The position numbers and the translations under genes were made by a program. A DNA stretch of 64,000 nt from Luoshenia tenuis (GTDB lineage Bacteria; Bacillota; Clostridia; Christensenellales; GCA-900066905): the NCBI RefSeq assembly GCF_014384745.1, contig NZ_JACRSO010000002.1, forward strand, positions 248,001-312,000. Reading direction: 5' to 3'. Below, in pieces: positions 16,853 through 26,323 of the stretch (position 1 is its first letter; each line of letters begins with the position of its first letter). The notes beneath the pieces were generated by a model, which saw only the letters and a program-made list of their open reading frames with translations, did no database searches and was not told the origin of the DNA.

Positions 16853-19603
16853 TTATGCGGGCTCCACCTGCTCCTGGATAAAGGCCTCGATCACGTCGTT
16901 CTCTTTAACATCGTTAAAGTTCTCAAGGCCGATACCGCACTCAAAGCCGGTCGCCACTTCTTTGGCGTCGTCCTTAAAGCGCTTGAGCGAATCGATCTTG
17001 CCCTCGTAGATGACGATGTTGTCCCGCGTCAGGCGCACCTCCGCATTGCGGCGGATATTGCCGTCCGTTACATAGCAGCCGGCGACCGTGCCCACGCCGC
17101 TGACCTTAAAGGTAGAGCGTACCTGAGCGTGCCCGATGACCACCTCTTTAAACACGGGGGCGAGCAGGCCCTTCATGGCCTTCTCCACATCCTCGATAGC
17201 ATTATAAATCACGCGGTAGAAGCGCAGGTCAACATTCTCAGCCTCAGCGGCGGCGGCCGCATTGGCATCCGCGCGCACGTTAAAGCCGATGATAATGGCG
17301 TTGGATACCGAGGCCAGCATGATATCCGTCTCGGTGATCGCCCCGGCTGCGCCGTGGATCACGCGCACGCGCACCTCGTCGTTGCTCAGCTTTTCAAGCG
17401 CCTGGCGCACAGCCTCAACCGAGCCCTGCACGTCCGCCTTGACGATAATGTTCAGATCCTTGACCTGGCCCTCGGCGATCTGGTTGAACAGATCGTCCAG
17501 AGAGACCTTGGCCATAGATTTAGCCTGCTGTGCCTTGATCTTATCGCGGCGCTCCTCCGCTACCTGGCGGGAGAGTTTATCTTCCTCCACGGCGTTGAGC
17601 ACATCGCCAGCCTCAGGCACTTCGCTAAAGCCCAGCACCTCCACAGGATCAGAGGGATAAGCCGCCTCTACCCGCTGGCCCTTGTCGTTGATCATGGCGC
17701 GCACGCGGCCATAGGCCACGCCCGCCACGATGGTATCGCCCACGCGCAGGGTACCGTTTTGCACCAGCACGGTGGCCACCGGACCGCGGCCGCGATCCAG
17801 CTTCGCCTCGATGATGGCACCCTTGGCCTTGCGGTCGGGGTTGGCCTTGAGCTCTTGCACCTCGGCCACCAGCAGGATCATCTCCATCAGCTTTTCCAGG
17901 CCTTCCTGCGTCTTGGCAGAGACCGGAACCATGATGGTATCGCCGCCCCAGTCCTCCGATACCAGGCCCTGCTGGGTCAGTTCCTCCATCACGCGCTGGG
18001 GATTGGCGCCGGGTTTATCGATCTTATTGATCGCCACGATGATCGGCACATCCGCCGCTTTGGCATGATTGATGGCCTCGATGGTCTGCGGCATCACGCC
18101 GTCGTCCGCCGCTACCACCAGGATCGCAATATCCGTCACCTGGGCGCCGCGGGCACGCATAGAGGTAAACGCCTCATGCCCCGGGGTATCCAGGAAGGTG
18201 ATCGTCGCGCCTGCCGCCTTGATGGAATAAGCGCCGATATGCTGGGTAATGCCGCCTGCCTCCGTCGCGGTAACGTTGGCCGAACGGATAGCGTCCAGCA
18301 GAGAGGTCTTACCGTGGTCGACGTGGCCCATGATGGTGACCACCGGGGGACGGGGCTGCAATTCTTCCTGATCGTCCTCGCGGTCATCGTCGGCCAGCAC
18401 CTCTTCATAGGTCTTCTCCAGCTTCTGCTCCAAGGTAATGTTATACTCGGATGCGACCAGCTGCGCGGTATCAAAATCGATTTCCTGATTAATGGTCGCC
18501 ATGATCCCGATCAGGAACAATTTTTTAATGATATCTCCGGCCGGTTTGCCGATCTTCTCCGCCAGGGTCTTGATCGGCACCATCTCCGTTGTGATCACCG
18601 CATGCTCAATCTTAATGGGCTCGATCACATGCGCAGGCGCCTGCTTTTTCGGTTTGCGCCGTCCGCGCACGCGCTCATCATCCCGCATGACCGCGCCCTT
18701 CTCCACAATGCCCTTGCGCGGCTTGGCCTTGCGGTCGTTATCGTAATTGCGGTTATAGTTGCTCTTATTCGGATCGTAATTGCTTACGCGCTCCTTCTCC
18801 ACCGCAGGGGTCTCAATGGCTGCGCGCGGCGCCGGGCGGTTAAATCCGCCGGGACGCTGCGGGCCCGCCCCGCCCTGCCTAAAGGGCGGACGGTTACCCT
18901 GCTGCCCCTGGCCGCCATAGGGACGACGCTCGCCCTGAGGCGCGCCGCCCTGCCGGTTGTATGGCGGACGATTGCCTTGCTGGCCTTGACTATAAGGCCG
19001 CCGGTCTCCCTGCTGCCCCTGACCGCCGTAGGGACGACGGTCGCCCTGCTGGCCTTGGCCACCATAGGGACGACGCTCGCCCTGAGGCGCGCCGCCCTGC
19101 CGGTTGTACGGCGGACGATTGCCTTGCTGACCCTGATTATAAGGCCGCCGGTCTCCCTGCTGTCCCTGGCCGCCGTACGGACGACGCTCGCCCTGTTGCT
19201 GCGCAGCCGCGCGGGGCGCATTTTGCGCCGGGGCTGCCGTCTGCGCAGGCCGTACCTGCTGCGGGGCCGCCGGAGCCTCCTCTTTAGGCTCTTGTGCCTT
19301 GGGCGCTTCCTGCACTTTGGGCGCCTCGGCCTTTTCCGCCGTTTCGGTTACAGGCGCTTTTTCCTCCACTTCCGGGGTGGATTCCAACACCGCGCGCCGC
19401 ATATCGGCCACGCGCTGCTCGCGCTGCAGGCGTTCCTGCTCCACAGCGTCGCTGCGTTCGCGGTCCGCCAGCGCCTCCTCCATTCTACGGATGACCTGCA
19501 CGTGCGCTTGCACGCGCTTTTGAGTATCGTGTACCTGCGCCTGTGCTTTCTTTGCACTTTCCGCCAGTGCACGGGTCATCTCCAGGATGTTTGTTTTGCT
19601 CAT
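16853..19603 (-). CDS. infB: Translation initiation factor IF-2
   Basis: GTPase bringing initiator tRNA to the 30S subunit and promoting subunit joining. 916 aa. The N-terminal helical part is followed by a Pro/Ala/Glu region and a remarkable Gly-Gln-Arg-Pro-Tyr repeat tract (about residues 130-255), then the IF2 N2 domain, the G domain with GHVDHGKT near residue 426, and domains II, III and C2 ending IEAFIQEQVEPA. Start ATG follows GGAGG at 7 nt. Everything from the G domain on is ordinary; the repeat tract is the odd part. Confidence 0.97.
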   Translation of the reverse strand: MSKTNILEMTRALAESAKKAQAQVHDTQKRVQAHVQVIRRMEEALADRERSDAVEQERLQREQRVADMRRAVLESTPEVEEKAPVTETAEKAEAPKVQEAPKAQEPKEEAPAAPQQVRPAQTAAPAQNAPRAAAQQQGERRPYGGQGQQGDRRPYNQGQQGNRPPYNRQGGAPQGERRPYGGQGQQGDRRPYGGQGQQGDRRPYSQGQQGNRPPYNRQGGAPQGERRPYGGQGQQGNRPPFRQGGAGPQRPGGFNRPAPRAAIETPAVEKERVSNYDPNKSNYNRNYDNDRKAKPRKGIVEKGAVMRDDERVRGRRKPKKQAPAHVIEPIKIEHAVITTEMVPIKTLAEKIGKPAGDIIKKLFLIGIMATINQEIDFDTAQLVASEYNITLEQKLEKTYEEVLADDDREDDQEELQPRPPVVTIMGHVDHGKTSLLDAIRSANVTATEAGGITQHIGAYSIKAAGATITFLDTPGHEAFTSMRARGAQVTDIAILVVAADDGVMPQTIEAINHAKAADVPIIVAINKIDKPGANPQRVMEELTQQGLVSEDWGGDTIMVPVSAKTQEGLEKLMEMILLVAEVQELKANPDRKAKGAIIEAKLDRGRGPVATVLVQNGTLRVGDTIVAGVAYGRVRAMINDKGQRVEAAYPSDPVEVLGFSEVPEAGDVLNAVEEDKLSRQVAEERRDKIKAQQAKSMAKVSLDDLFNQIAEGQVKDLNIIVKADVQGSVEAVRQALEKLSNDEVRVRVIHGAAGAITETDIMLASVSNAIIIGFNVRADANAAAAAEAENVDLRFYRVIYNAIEDVEKAMKGLLAPVFKEVVIGHAQVRSTFKVSGVGTVAGCYVTDGNIRRNAEVRLTRDNIVIYEGKIDSLKRFKDDAKEVATGFECGIGLENFNDVKENDVIEAFIQEQVEPA
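18890..19190 (-). repeat. Internal direct repeats coding the IF-2 low-complexity tract
   Basis: About 115-120 nt are duplicated with a 147-nt (49-codon) period: copy one about 18912-19030, copy two about 19059-19177, differing at only a few positions. Each encodes RRPYGGQGQQGDRRPY / GNRPPYNRQGGAPQGE units. The reading frame is kept, so this is recent in-frame duplication inside infB, not a CRISPR or mobile repeat. Confidence 0.85.
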
Positions 19604-19639
19604 ATAATTCCTCCACCCCCAGGTTAATTGAAAAACGCC

Positions 19640-19948
19640 TTACGGCATTAATTTATCCGCAATCATCTTTGCGAATGCGGCGTCCGTCACCGCCAAAACG
19701 ATACGCCCGGGCTTGCCAATGGCCTGCCCCAGGTCGAAATCTTCTAAAATATAGCAGGGAATCCCACGGAATTTGGCCGCCTGCGCGTATTGCTTTTGCG
19801 CATTGGCCGCCGCAGTAGCATCTACCAGCAGGCAGAAAGCCTTATTCCCCTTCAGCGCCGCCTCTACCGCTACCTCGCCGCTGGGCGCTTTGCCCGCGCG
19901 CGCGGCCAGGCCGATGGCGCCGCCAATCTTTTGGCCCTTACAGTTCAC
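19640..19948 (-). CDS. ylxQ: L7Ae-like RNA-binding protein YlxQ
   Basis: Small protein of the L7Ae/L30e family (102 aa), a kink-turn binder fold. Recognised by KIGGAIGLAARAGKAPSGE and the core KAFCLLVDATAAANAQK, and by its fixed place between ylxR and infB. Start is GTG 19948, overlapping ylxR by 11 nt with AGGGAG about 10 nt upstream. Its physiological role is not settled. Confidence 0.88.
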   Translation of the reverse strand: MNCKGQKIGGAIGLAARAGKAPSGEVAVEAALKGNKAFCLLVDATAAANAQKQYAQAAKFRGIPCYILEDFDLGQAIGKPGRIVLAVTDAAFAKMIADKLMP

Positions 19949-20210
19949 GGCGCAACAGCTCCCTTGTCAGCTGGTCGTAAAGCGCCTCGTCGATCTTCTT
20001 ATCCAGCGCCCGCTCCAGCATACGCGCTTTCACGGCTTTTTGCAGGCACGCCTCCGATGCGCAGATATAAGCCCCCCGGCCGGATTGTTTCCCCGTCCGG
20101 TCAAAGCTGATATCGCCTTCGGCAGATTTGACCACCCGGAGCAGCTCCTTTTTAGGCTTCATCTCCCGGCAGCCTACGCACATGCGCATGGGTACCTTCC
20201 TGGTCTTCAA
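19938..20210 (-). CDS. ylxR: RNase P-associated / nucleic-acid-binding protein YlxR (DUF448)
   Basis: 90-aa basic protein with the DUF448 signature RMCVGCREMKPKKELLRVV and GRGAYICASEACLQKA. YlxR has been reported to interact with RNase P RNA and affect tRNA processing in related bacteria; that is family knowledge. Begins at TTG 20210, 8 nt after GGAGG, 3 nt past the nusA stop; ATG 20189 (MRMCVGC) is an alternative start. Confidence 0.88.
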   Translation of the reverse strand: MKTRKVPMRMCVGCREMKPKKELLRVVKSAEGDISFDRTGKQSGRGAYICASEACLQKAVKARMLERALDKKIDEALYDQLTRELLRREL

Positions 20211-20213
20211 CGT

Positions 20214-21335
20214 TTATTCCTCCGCGTCCGTAAACTCAAAATTCTCCAGCGGCTCGTCCTCCCAGACGACTTCCTCCCCGGCGTCCTCCGCCATCAGCAG
20301 GGCCTGCGCCTGGCTCTGGCTCTTGATATCGATCTTCCAGCCCGTCAGCTTGGCGGCCAGGCGGGCATTTTGCCCCTCCTTGCCGATGGCCAGTGAAAGC
20401 TGGCTGTCCGGTACGATGACCCGGGCCGCGTGCTCGTCTTCCAGCACCTGGACCATGATTACCCGCGCCGGGCTCAGGGAGTTGGCGATATAATCGATCG
20501 GATCGGCATTCCATTTGATGATGTCGATCTTCTCGCCCTTAAGCTCTTCAACAATACGCTCTACCCGCGTGCCACGCTGCCCCACGCAGGCGCCCACCGG
20601 ATCGATGGCCTCATCCGAGGAGTAGACCGCCATTTTTGTGCGGGAGCCCGCCTCGCGCGAGATGCTCTTGATCTGCACCACGCCGCTGTGGATCTCCGGT
20701 ACTTCCAGTTCAAACAAGCGCTTGACCAGCCCGGGGTGCGTGCGCGAAACCATGACCTGCGGCCCCTTGTTGGTCTTTTTCACCTCGACCACATAGACCT
20801 TGAGGCGGTCGTTGATCTGGTATTCCTCACCGGGCATATGCTCGCTGGGCAGCAGCACGCCCTCGGCCTTGCCCAGCTCCACATACACGTTCTTTTTCTC
20901 GATTCGCTGGACGATAGCCGTCAAAACCTCGTTTTCCTTCTCGATATACTCGTCAAAGATCATGCCCCGCTCCGCCTCGCGGATGCGCTGCATCACCACC
21001 TGCTTGGCCGTCTGCGCCGCGATGCGGCCAAAGGACTTGGGCGTGACCTCAAACTCCACAAGATCCCCCGGCTCGTACGCCCGGTTGATCTTGCGCGCCT
21101 CCTCCAGGCCTACCTCCAGCGTATCGTCCTCTACCTGCTCCACCACGTTTTTAATGGCGAATACCCGCACATCTCCGCTTTCCCGATCGATATTGACGCT
21201 GACGTTGTGCGAAGAGCCAAAGTTGCGCTTATAGGCGGAGACCAACGCCGACTCGATGGTCTCGATCAATACCTCGCGGCTGATGCCCCGATCCCGCGCG
21301 ATGATCTCGATCGCCTCTAAAAATTCGTTATTCAT
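20214..21335 (-). CDS. nusA: Transcription elongation/termination factor NusA
   Basis: RNA-polymerase-associated factor controlling pausing, intrinsic termination and antitermination. 373 aa: N-terminal RNAP-binding domain (MNNEFLEAIEIIARDRGI), S1 domain about 130-200, then KH1 and KH2 (RTHPGLVKRLF, DPVGACVGQRGTRVE, IGKEGQNARLAAKLTGWKID). It lacks the extra C-terminal acidic repeats of enterics, as is normal for Firmicutes. Probably feeds back on its own operon through the leader hairpin upstream of rimP. Confidence 0.97.
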   Translation of the reverse strand: MNNEFLEAIEIIARDRGISREVLIETIESALVSAYKRNFGSSHNVSVNIDRESGDVRVFAIKNVVEQVEDDTLEVGLEEARKINRAYEPGDLVEFEVTPKSFGRIAAQTAKQVVMQRIREAERGMIFDEYIEKENEVLTAIVQRIEKKNVYVELGKAEGVLLPSEHMPGEEYQINDRLKVYVVEVKKTNKGPQVMVSRTHPGLVKRLFELEVPEIHSGVVQIKSISREAGSRTKMAVYSSDEAIDPVGACVGQRGTRVERIVEELKGEKIDIIKWNADPIDYIANSLSPARVIMVQVLEDEHAARVIVPDSQLSLAIGKEGQNARLAAKLTGWKIDIKSQSQAQALLMAEDAGEEVVWEDEPLENFEFTDAEE

Positions 21336-21381
21336 TGCCTTGCATTTCCTCCCCTTGTCTAAAGCAGTACCTCTCAGCTTC

Positions 21382-21828
21382 TTAAATCATTTCAAATACC
21401 GGTTTGACCGCGGCGACGATCTTGCGATCAAAACGGCGTTCCTTTCCATCAATTAAAATCACTACATCCTCCTGGGTGCGGCCTACGAGCTCGCCCTCAA
21501 AGGCCTTTTGCCCATCTAGCGCTTTATAAAGGCGCACCTGCACAGGGCTGCCGGCCATGCGTACAAAGTCCACATCCCTTTTGAGCGGCCGATCTCCCGG
21601 CGAGGAGACCTCCAGGTAATCGTAGTCGATATCGTCAAACAAATCCCGGATGCGCATGTGAAACTCCTGGCAATGATCCAAATCAACCCCGCCGGGCATA
21701 TCCACAAAGATACGCATAAAACGGGCCTGCCCCTCTTTGCGCAGCTCCACATCCACCAGGTCCATCTTCATCTCCTGCGCGATGGGCAACACCCGCCCTT
21801 CGATCTGGGATTCAATTTTACTGGGCAT
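21382..21828 (-). CDS. rimP: Ribosome maturation factor RimP
   Basis: Assists 30S subunit maturation. 148 aa with N-terminal DUF150 region and characteristic CQEFHMRIRDLFDD and DYLEVSSPGDRPLKRDVDF, followed by a C-terminal SH3-like part ending KIVAAVKPVFEMI. First gene of the nusA-infB operon. ATG start with TAGGAG upstream at about 11 nt. Confidence 0.95.
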   Translation of the reverse strand: MPSKIESQIEGRVLPIAQEMKMDLVDVELRKEGQARFMRIFVDMPGGVDLDHCQEFHMRIRDLFDDIDYDYLEVSSPGDRPLKRDVDFVRMAGSPVQVRLYKALDGQKAFEGELVGRTQEDVVILIDGKERRFDRKIVAAVKPVFEMI

Positions 21829-21958
21829 CCGTTCACGCTCCTACATCACAATGTCATAAAGACAGCCTAAAGATTTCACCGTAAATACAACAGAAAGAGT
21901 GGGGACTAGGCCCACTCTTTAGTCTCATCATTCATCTTCAAAATTACATGCTATCACG
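21829..21958 (-). promoter_or_regulatory. Leader of the rimP-nusA operon with attenuator hairpin
   Basis: The leader contains a perfect 10-bp stem (21894-21903 with 21911-21920, AAAGAGTGGG / CCCACTCTTT, 7-nt loop) followed on the minus strand by TTTCTGTTGT. It lies about 45 nt after the predicted start and 65 nt before rimP. It can end polC transcripts and attenuate the operon. NusA-dependent autoregulation by a terminator in the equivalent leader is reported in B. subtilis; applying that here is inference. Confidence 0.6.
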
Positions 21959-21963
21959 CGGCT

Positions 21964-21993
21964 ATTATAGCATACTGCAAGGGCCATTTGCAA
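21964..21993 (-). promoter_or_regulatory. Sigma-A promoter of rimP-nusA-infB operon
   Basis: Minus strand TTGCAA (21988-21993), 18-nt spacer, TATAAT (21964-21969). The -35 begins only 3 nt after the polC stop codon. Confidence 0.68.
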
Positions 21994-21996
21994 GGG

Positions 21997-24900
21997 CTAA
22001 AACAGCGTAACCTGGCTGGTTTTGGGCAAATCGCCCAGACAGCCCATCTCCTGCATCACTTCCAGCACCGACCGGCTGAGCTTGGTACGGCGCCCAATTT
22101 CCTCGATGGAGATGAATTTTCCGTTCTTGCGCTCTTCCACCACGGATTGGGCGGCGTTTGCCCCCAGCCCGGGAATGGCGGTAAAAGGCAGGCGGATCCC
22201 CTCCGGCTCGATCAAAAATTCCGTCGCGTCCGAGGCGTACAGATCCACCGGTAAGAACTGTATCCCCCGGCAATACATCTCAAGGGAGATCTCCAGCATC
22301 GTTAGTATGGACTTTTCCCGGGGAGATAATCCATTGCGGCCGTCAAATTCTTTGATCTTGGCTTTGATGCCCGGGATGCCGCCGGTCACCATCCCCGCCT
22401 CAAACTCATCGGCGCGCACGGTAAAGTAGGTGGCATAAAACGCCTTGGGGTAGTTGACCTTGCAGTAAGCGATGCGGAAACCCATCGTAACATAGGCTAC
22501 CGCGTGCGCCTTGGGGAACATGTACTTGATCTTCTTGCACGAGTCGATGAACCACTCGGGCACGCCGGCTTCCCGCATTTTAGGCTCCATATCCACCGCT
22601 CCGTCCTTGCGCTTTAAAACCAGGCCCTTTCCCTTACGCACGCTCTCCATAATGGCAAAAGCATCCGCCGAGTCCATGTAGTTCATCAGCTGGTTCATAA
22701 TATCGTCTCGGGTACAGATGCACTGGTTCAGGCTGCAAACCCCGTCCCGGATCAGGTCCTGGGCGTTATTGGTCCACACATCCGTACCGTGGCTCAAACC
22801 GGATATGCGTACCAGCTCAGCCATGGTGGTGGGTTTGGTCTCCACCAGCATCTGGCGCACAAAGCGGGTGCCAAATTCTGGGATGCCGAAGGTACCCACC
22901 GGGCAGTCGATATCCTCAGGTGTGATCCCCAGCGGCTCGGTAGAGGAAAATATCTGCATAGTCTTGGGGTCGTCCAGCGGGATCTCTCGGGCATTAATGC
23001 CGGTCAGATCCTCCAGCATGCGGATGCTGGTGGGATCATCGTGGCCCAGAATATCCAGCTTGACCAGCCGGTCGTGCAGGGAGTTAAAGTCAAAATGGGT
23101 GGTAATGGTGCCGCTGTTCACGTCGTCCGCCGGGCGCTGCACTGCGGTAAACTCGTGGATGTCCCGATCCTTAGGCACCACGATGATGCCGCCCGGGTGC
23201 TGGCCGGTGGTGCGCTTGACCCCCGCGCTTCCCTTGACCAGACGGTTGATCTCGGCATTCAGCGCCACGCGGCCCTTATCCTCCAGGTACTTGCGCACGT
23301 AACCGTAAGCCGTCTTTTCGGCAATGGTGGCGATGGTACCGGCGCGGAACACGTGGTCGCTGCCGAACAGCTCCTCCACGTATTTATGGGCCGTGGGCTG
23401 GTATACGCCGGAGAAGTTCAGGTCGATATCAGGCACTTTGTCGCCCTTAAAGCCCAAAAACACCTCAAAGGGGATGCCGTACCCCTGCTTTTTATAGGGC
23501 GTTCCACACTCGGGGCAGACCGCGTCCGGCAAGTCCACGCCGGTAATATCCGCCATGCCTTCCTGATGCACGAACTCGCAGTGCTTGCAGTTGGGGCAGA
23601 TATAGTGGGGCGGCAGCGGGTTTACCTCGGTTATATCGCACATAGTCGCCACAAAGGAGGAACCTACCGAACCCCGGGAGCCTACCAAATAGTGGTCGTC
23701 CAGCGACTTTTTCACCAGCTTATGTGCGATCAGGTACAGCACGGCAAAGCCGTTGTTGATGATGGCGTCCAGCTCCTTTTTAAGCCGCTTTTCCACCACC
23801 TCCGGCAATACCTCGCCGTAGATCTCATGGGCCTTTTTTGTGGCCATTTCGCGGATATCGTCATCCGCCCCATCGATGCGGGGCGCGTGCAGATCGTCCG
23901 GATAGGGCTTGAGCGAGGCGCATTTTTCCGCGATGGCCCGCGGCGCGTGCACCACCACGCGCATGGCCTCCTCCTGCCCCAGGTAGCTAAACTCTTCCAG
24001 CATTTCATCGGTGGATTTAAAGTAGAGCGGGGATTGCTCGTCCGCATCGTCAAAACCCATGCCATGGGTCAGGATCGCGCGGTACTCCGCATCGTGCGGG
24101 TGCAAAAAGTGCACATCCCCCGTGGCGACCACGGGTTTGCTGTACTTTTCTCCCAGAGCGATGATCCTTTTATTGATGTCGTGCAGCGCCTCAAAATCAG
24201 GCAGCGTGCCCTCCCGCACCAAAAAGGCGTTATTGGCATCGGGTTGAATCTCGTAATAATCGTAAAACTCGGCCAATTCGGCGATGCGGTCATCGTCCTC
24301 GCCGTTTAAAAAGGCCTTGAACAGCTCGCCCGCCTGGCAGGCAGAACCTACGATCAAACCGCCCCGCAGGCGGTTCAGCAGCGTGCGGGGGATGCGCGGG
24401 CGGCGGTGGTAATACTTCAGGTGCGAGGCGGAAACCAGCTTATAGAGGTTTTGCAGCCCCTCCTGGTTCTCCACCAGCAGCACGATATGGTAAGAGGGCA
24501 GCTTTTTGGTATCCACCTGCTCGGAAAACGCGCCGTTGACCTGGCTGAGCCGCTCCAGCCCCATCTGCTTTAACTGCTCCAACTGCCGCAGCAGAATCAG
24601 CGCCGTGGCCTCGGCATCGTGCACGGCGCGGTGATGGTTCTTCAGCGAGACCCCCAGATGATCCGCCACGATATTGAGCTTGTGGCTGCGCAGTTCCGGA
24701 TACAGGTTGCGCGCCAAGGTGAGGGTATCGATCACCGTAGGCTCAAAAGTCCATCCGTTCTGTTTGGCCGTATGGCGGATGAACGATATATCAAAGGGAG
24801 CGTTGTGGGCGCACAGCGCCGCATCCCCGCAAAAATCCAGAAACTGGCGCACTACGGTGGCATTATCGGGCGCTGCGGCCACCATCTCATCGGTAATGCC

Positions 24901-26280
24901 GGTGAGCTTGACGATGTTGAGCGGGATGGGCCTGCCGGGGTTGGTAAAGCTGGAGAACCGGTCGATGATCTCCCCATCCCGTACCTTGACCGCGCCGATC
25001 TCCGTGATGCCGCACTTAGCCACGCTAAGGCCGGTGGTTTCGATATCGAATACCACCGTCTCCGTGTGCAATCGCTTATCCCCCGGTCTGCGCACGATGG
25101 GCACCGCGTCGTCCACCAGATACCCCTCGACGCCGAAGATCGCCTTCATCCCATTGGCCTTGGCCGCGGCGTACGCATCCGGAAAGGCCTGCACCACGCC
25201 ATGATCGGTAATGGCCACGGCCTCATGGCCCCAGGCGTGGGCCTGCTTGAACAGATCCTTGACCGGCGTAAGCGCATCCATGGCGCTCATCTGGGTATGC
25301 AGGTGCAGCTCCACCCGCTTAACCTCGGCCGTATCCACCCGCACCGGCGCCTCGGCCGCGCCGATGTCGTTAGCCATGATTACGGTCTCCCGCTGGAATT
25401 TGTCAAATACCACCGGGCCCTTGACCCGTACATAACCGCCGGGCTTCAAGTGATCCTGCACGCCGCTGTTGGGTTCCACAAACAGCTTGACGGAAAAGGA
25501 GTTGGTGTAATCGGTCATATCAAAGTTTATGATCTGCTTGCCGTTGCGCAGATCTTTGACTTCTACGCCGATGATCTCCCCCTCGATACAGACCGTGCCG
25601 GAATCCTCCGCCAGCTCGCGCATGGGGATGGGTTTGGTCTTGATGGCGTTGCCGTAAATGACGGAAGGGGTGGCGCTCTTTTTCTTCTCCGGCTTTTTAC
25701 GTGCTTCTTTCAACGTCTGGCTGAGTAGCTGGGCCGTGGCCTGCTTTTGCAGCTCCTCGTGCTGGGCGATGGCCTCATCCTGCTTGCAATCGCAGGTGAA
25801 TTCTACCCGCATCTCACAGCCGAACTGGCTTTTGATGATCTCCTCCAACGCCTGGGCGCCGCCGCAATCCCGCAGGAAATCCCTGCCCGCGGGGTTATGG
25901 ACCTGCACGTTGAGTTTATTGCCCTCGCTTTTCCAGTCGGCTCCCGCCAGCCACACGCGCGCCGAGGGCAGTTTCTCGCTCAATCCCTCGGCCAACTGCG
26001 CAGTATACTGGGGCAGGTCATTGCGCAGGGCATCCCCCATATCGGGGTAGACCACGGATACCTCTACCCGGCTCCAATCCTTAAATTCCTCCTGCAGGGC
26101 CTGCTTTAAGTCGGCCAGCTCCTGGGCGGGGATACAGCTTTTCCCCGCAAGGGAAAAGACCAGCTCCTCCCGCTTGGGATTCACCCGAACCCCCTGCAGC
26201 TGTAAAAGGGACTGCCAATGGGCCAGTCCTCCCCGCTGTGTAATCTTCTGCCATCCCTGCTGTAACGCCTTTGCCGACAA
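21997..26280 (-). CDS. polC: DNA polymerase III alpha subunit, Gram-positive PolC type
   Basis: Main replicative polymerase with built-in proofreading. 1427 aa: N-terminal and OB-fold domains, PHP domain split by the exonuclease (ELHLHTQMSAMDALTP near 330), DnaQ-like 3'-5' exonuclease with DIETTG near 410, then the C-family polymerase with PDIDLNFSG and GQHPGGII. A four-Cys zinc site (CPNCKHC, CPECGTPY) lies before the palm. Start TTG 26280 with a GGGG about 9 nt upstream; no better start is in frame. ispG is 43 nt upstream; proS, often between them in Clostridia, is absent. Confidence 0.97.
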   Translation of the reverse strand: MSAKALQQGWQKITQRGGLAHWQSLLQLQGVRVNPKREELVFSLAGKSCIPAQELADLKQALQEEFKDWSRVEVSVVYPDMGDALRNDLPQYTAQLAEGLSEKLPSARVWLAGADWKSEGNKLNVQVHNPAGRDFLRDCGGAQALEEIIKSQFGCEMRVEFTCDCKQDEAIAQHEELQKQATAQLLSQTLKEARKKPEKKKSATPSVIYGNAIKTKPIPMRELAEDSGTVCIEGEIIGVEVKDLRNGKQIINFDMTDYTNSFSVKLFVEPNSGVQDHLKPGGYVRVKGPVVFDKFQRETVIMANDIGAAEAPVRVDTAEVKRVELHLHTQMSAMDALTPVKDLFKQAHAWGHEAVAITDHGVVQAFPDAYAAAKANGMKAIFGVEGYLVDDAVPIVRRPGDKRLHTETVVFDIETTGLSVAKCGITEIGAVKVRDGEIIDRFSSFTNPGRPIPLNIVKLTGITDEMVAAAPDNATVVRQFLDFCGDAALCAHNAPFDISFIRHTAKQNGWTFEPTVIDTLTLARNLYPELRSHKLNIVADHLGVSLKNHHRAVHDAEATALILLRQLEQLKQMGLERLSQVNGAFSEQVDTKKLPSYHIVLLVENQEGLQNLYKLVSASHLKYYHRRPRIPRTLLNRLRGGLIVGSACQAGELFKAFLNGEDDDRIAELAEFYDYYEIQPDANNAFLVREGTLPDFEALHDINKRIIALGEKYSKPVVATGDVHFLHPHDAEYRAILTHGMGFDDADEQSPLYFKSTDEMLEEFSYLGQEEAMRVVVHAPRAIAEKCASLKPYPDDLHAPRIDGADDDIREMATKKAHEIYGEVLPEVVEKRLKKELDAIINNGFAVLYLIAHKLVKKSLDDHYLVGSRGSVGSSFVATMCDITEVNPLPPHYICPNCKHCEFVHQEGMADITGVDLPDAVCPECGTPYKKQGYGIPFEVFLGFKGDKVPDIDLNFSGVYQPTAHKYVEELFGSDHVFRAGTIATIAEKTAYGYVRKYLEDKGRVALNAEINRLVKGSAGVKRTTGQHPGGIIVVPKDRDIHEFTAVQRPADDVNSGTITTHFDFNSLHDRLVKLDILGHDDPTSIRMLEDLTGINAREIPLDDPKTMQIFSSTEPLGITPEDIDCPVGTFGIPEFGTRFVRQMLVETKPTTMAELVRISGLSHGTDVWTNNAQDLIRDGVCSLNQCICTRDDIMNQLMNYMDSADAFAIMESVRKGKGLVLKRKDGAVDMEPKMREAGVPEWFIDSCKKIKYMFPKAHAVAYVTMGFRIAYCKVNYPKAFYATYFTVRADEFEAGMVTGGIPGIKAKIKEFDGRNGLSPREKSILTMLEISLEMYCRGIQFLPVDLYASDATEFLIEPEGIRLPFTAIPGLGANAAQSVVEERKNGKFISIEEIGRRTKLSRSVLEVMQEMGCLGDLPKTSQVTLF

Positions 26281-26323
26281 CCTTTAAGACCCCTTTTCCC
26301 AAAATAACGCTTGATTTTATCTC

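Noticed and set aside
18890..19190. CRISPR-like repeats
   Set aside because: The repeat units are in-frame coding duplications inside infB with no spacer-like unique sequences.
17129..19627. Very long plus-strand open frame (832 codons) opposite infB
   Set aside because: It mirrors infB codon by codon, has low-complexity His/Leu/Arg composition, no Shine-Dalgarno or promoter, and infB is unmistakable.
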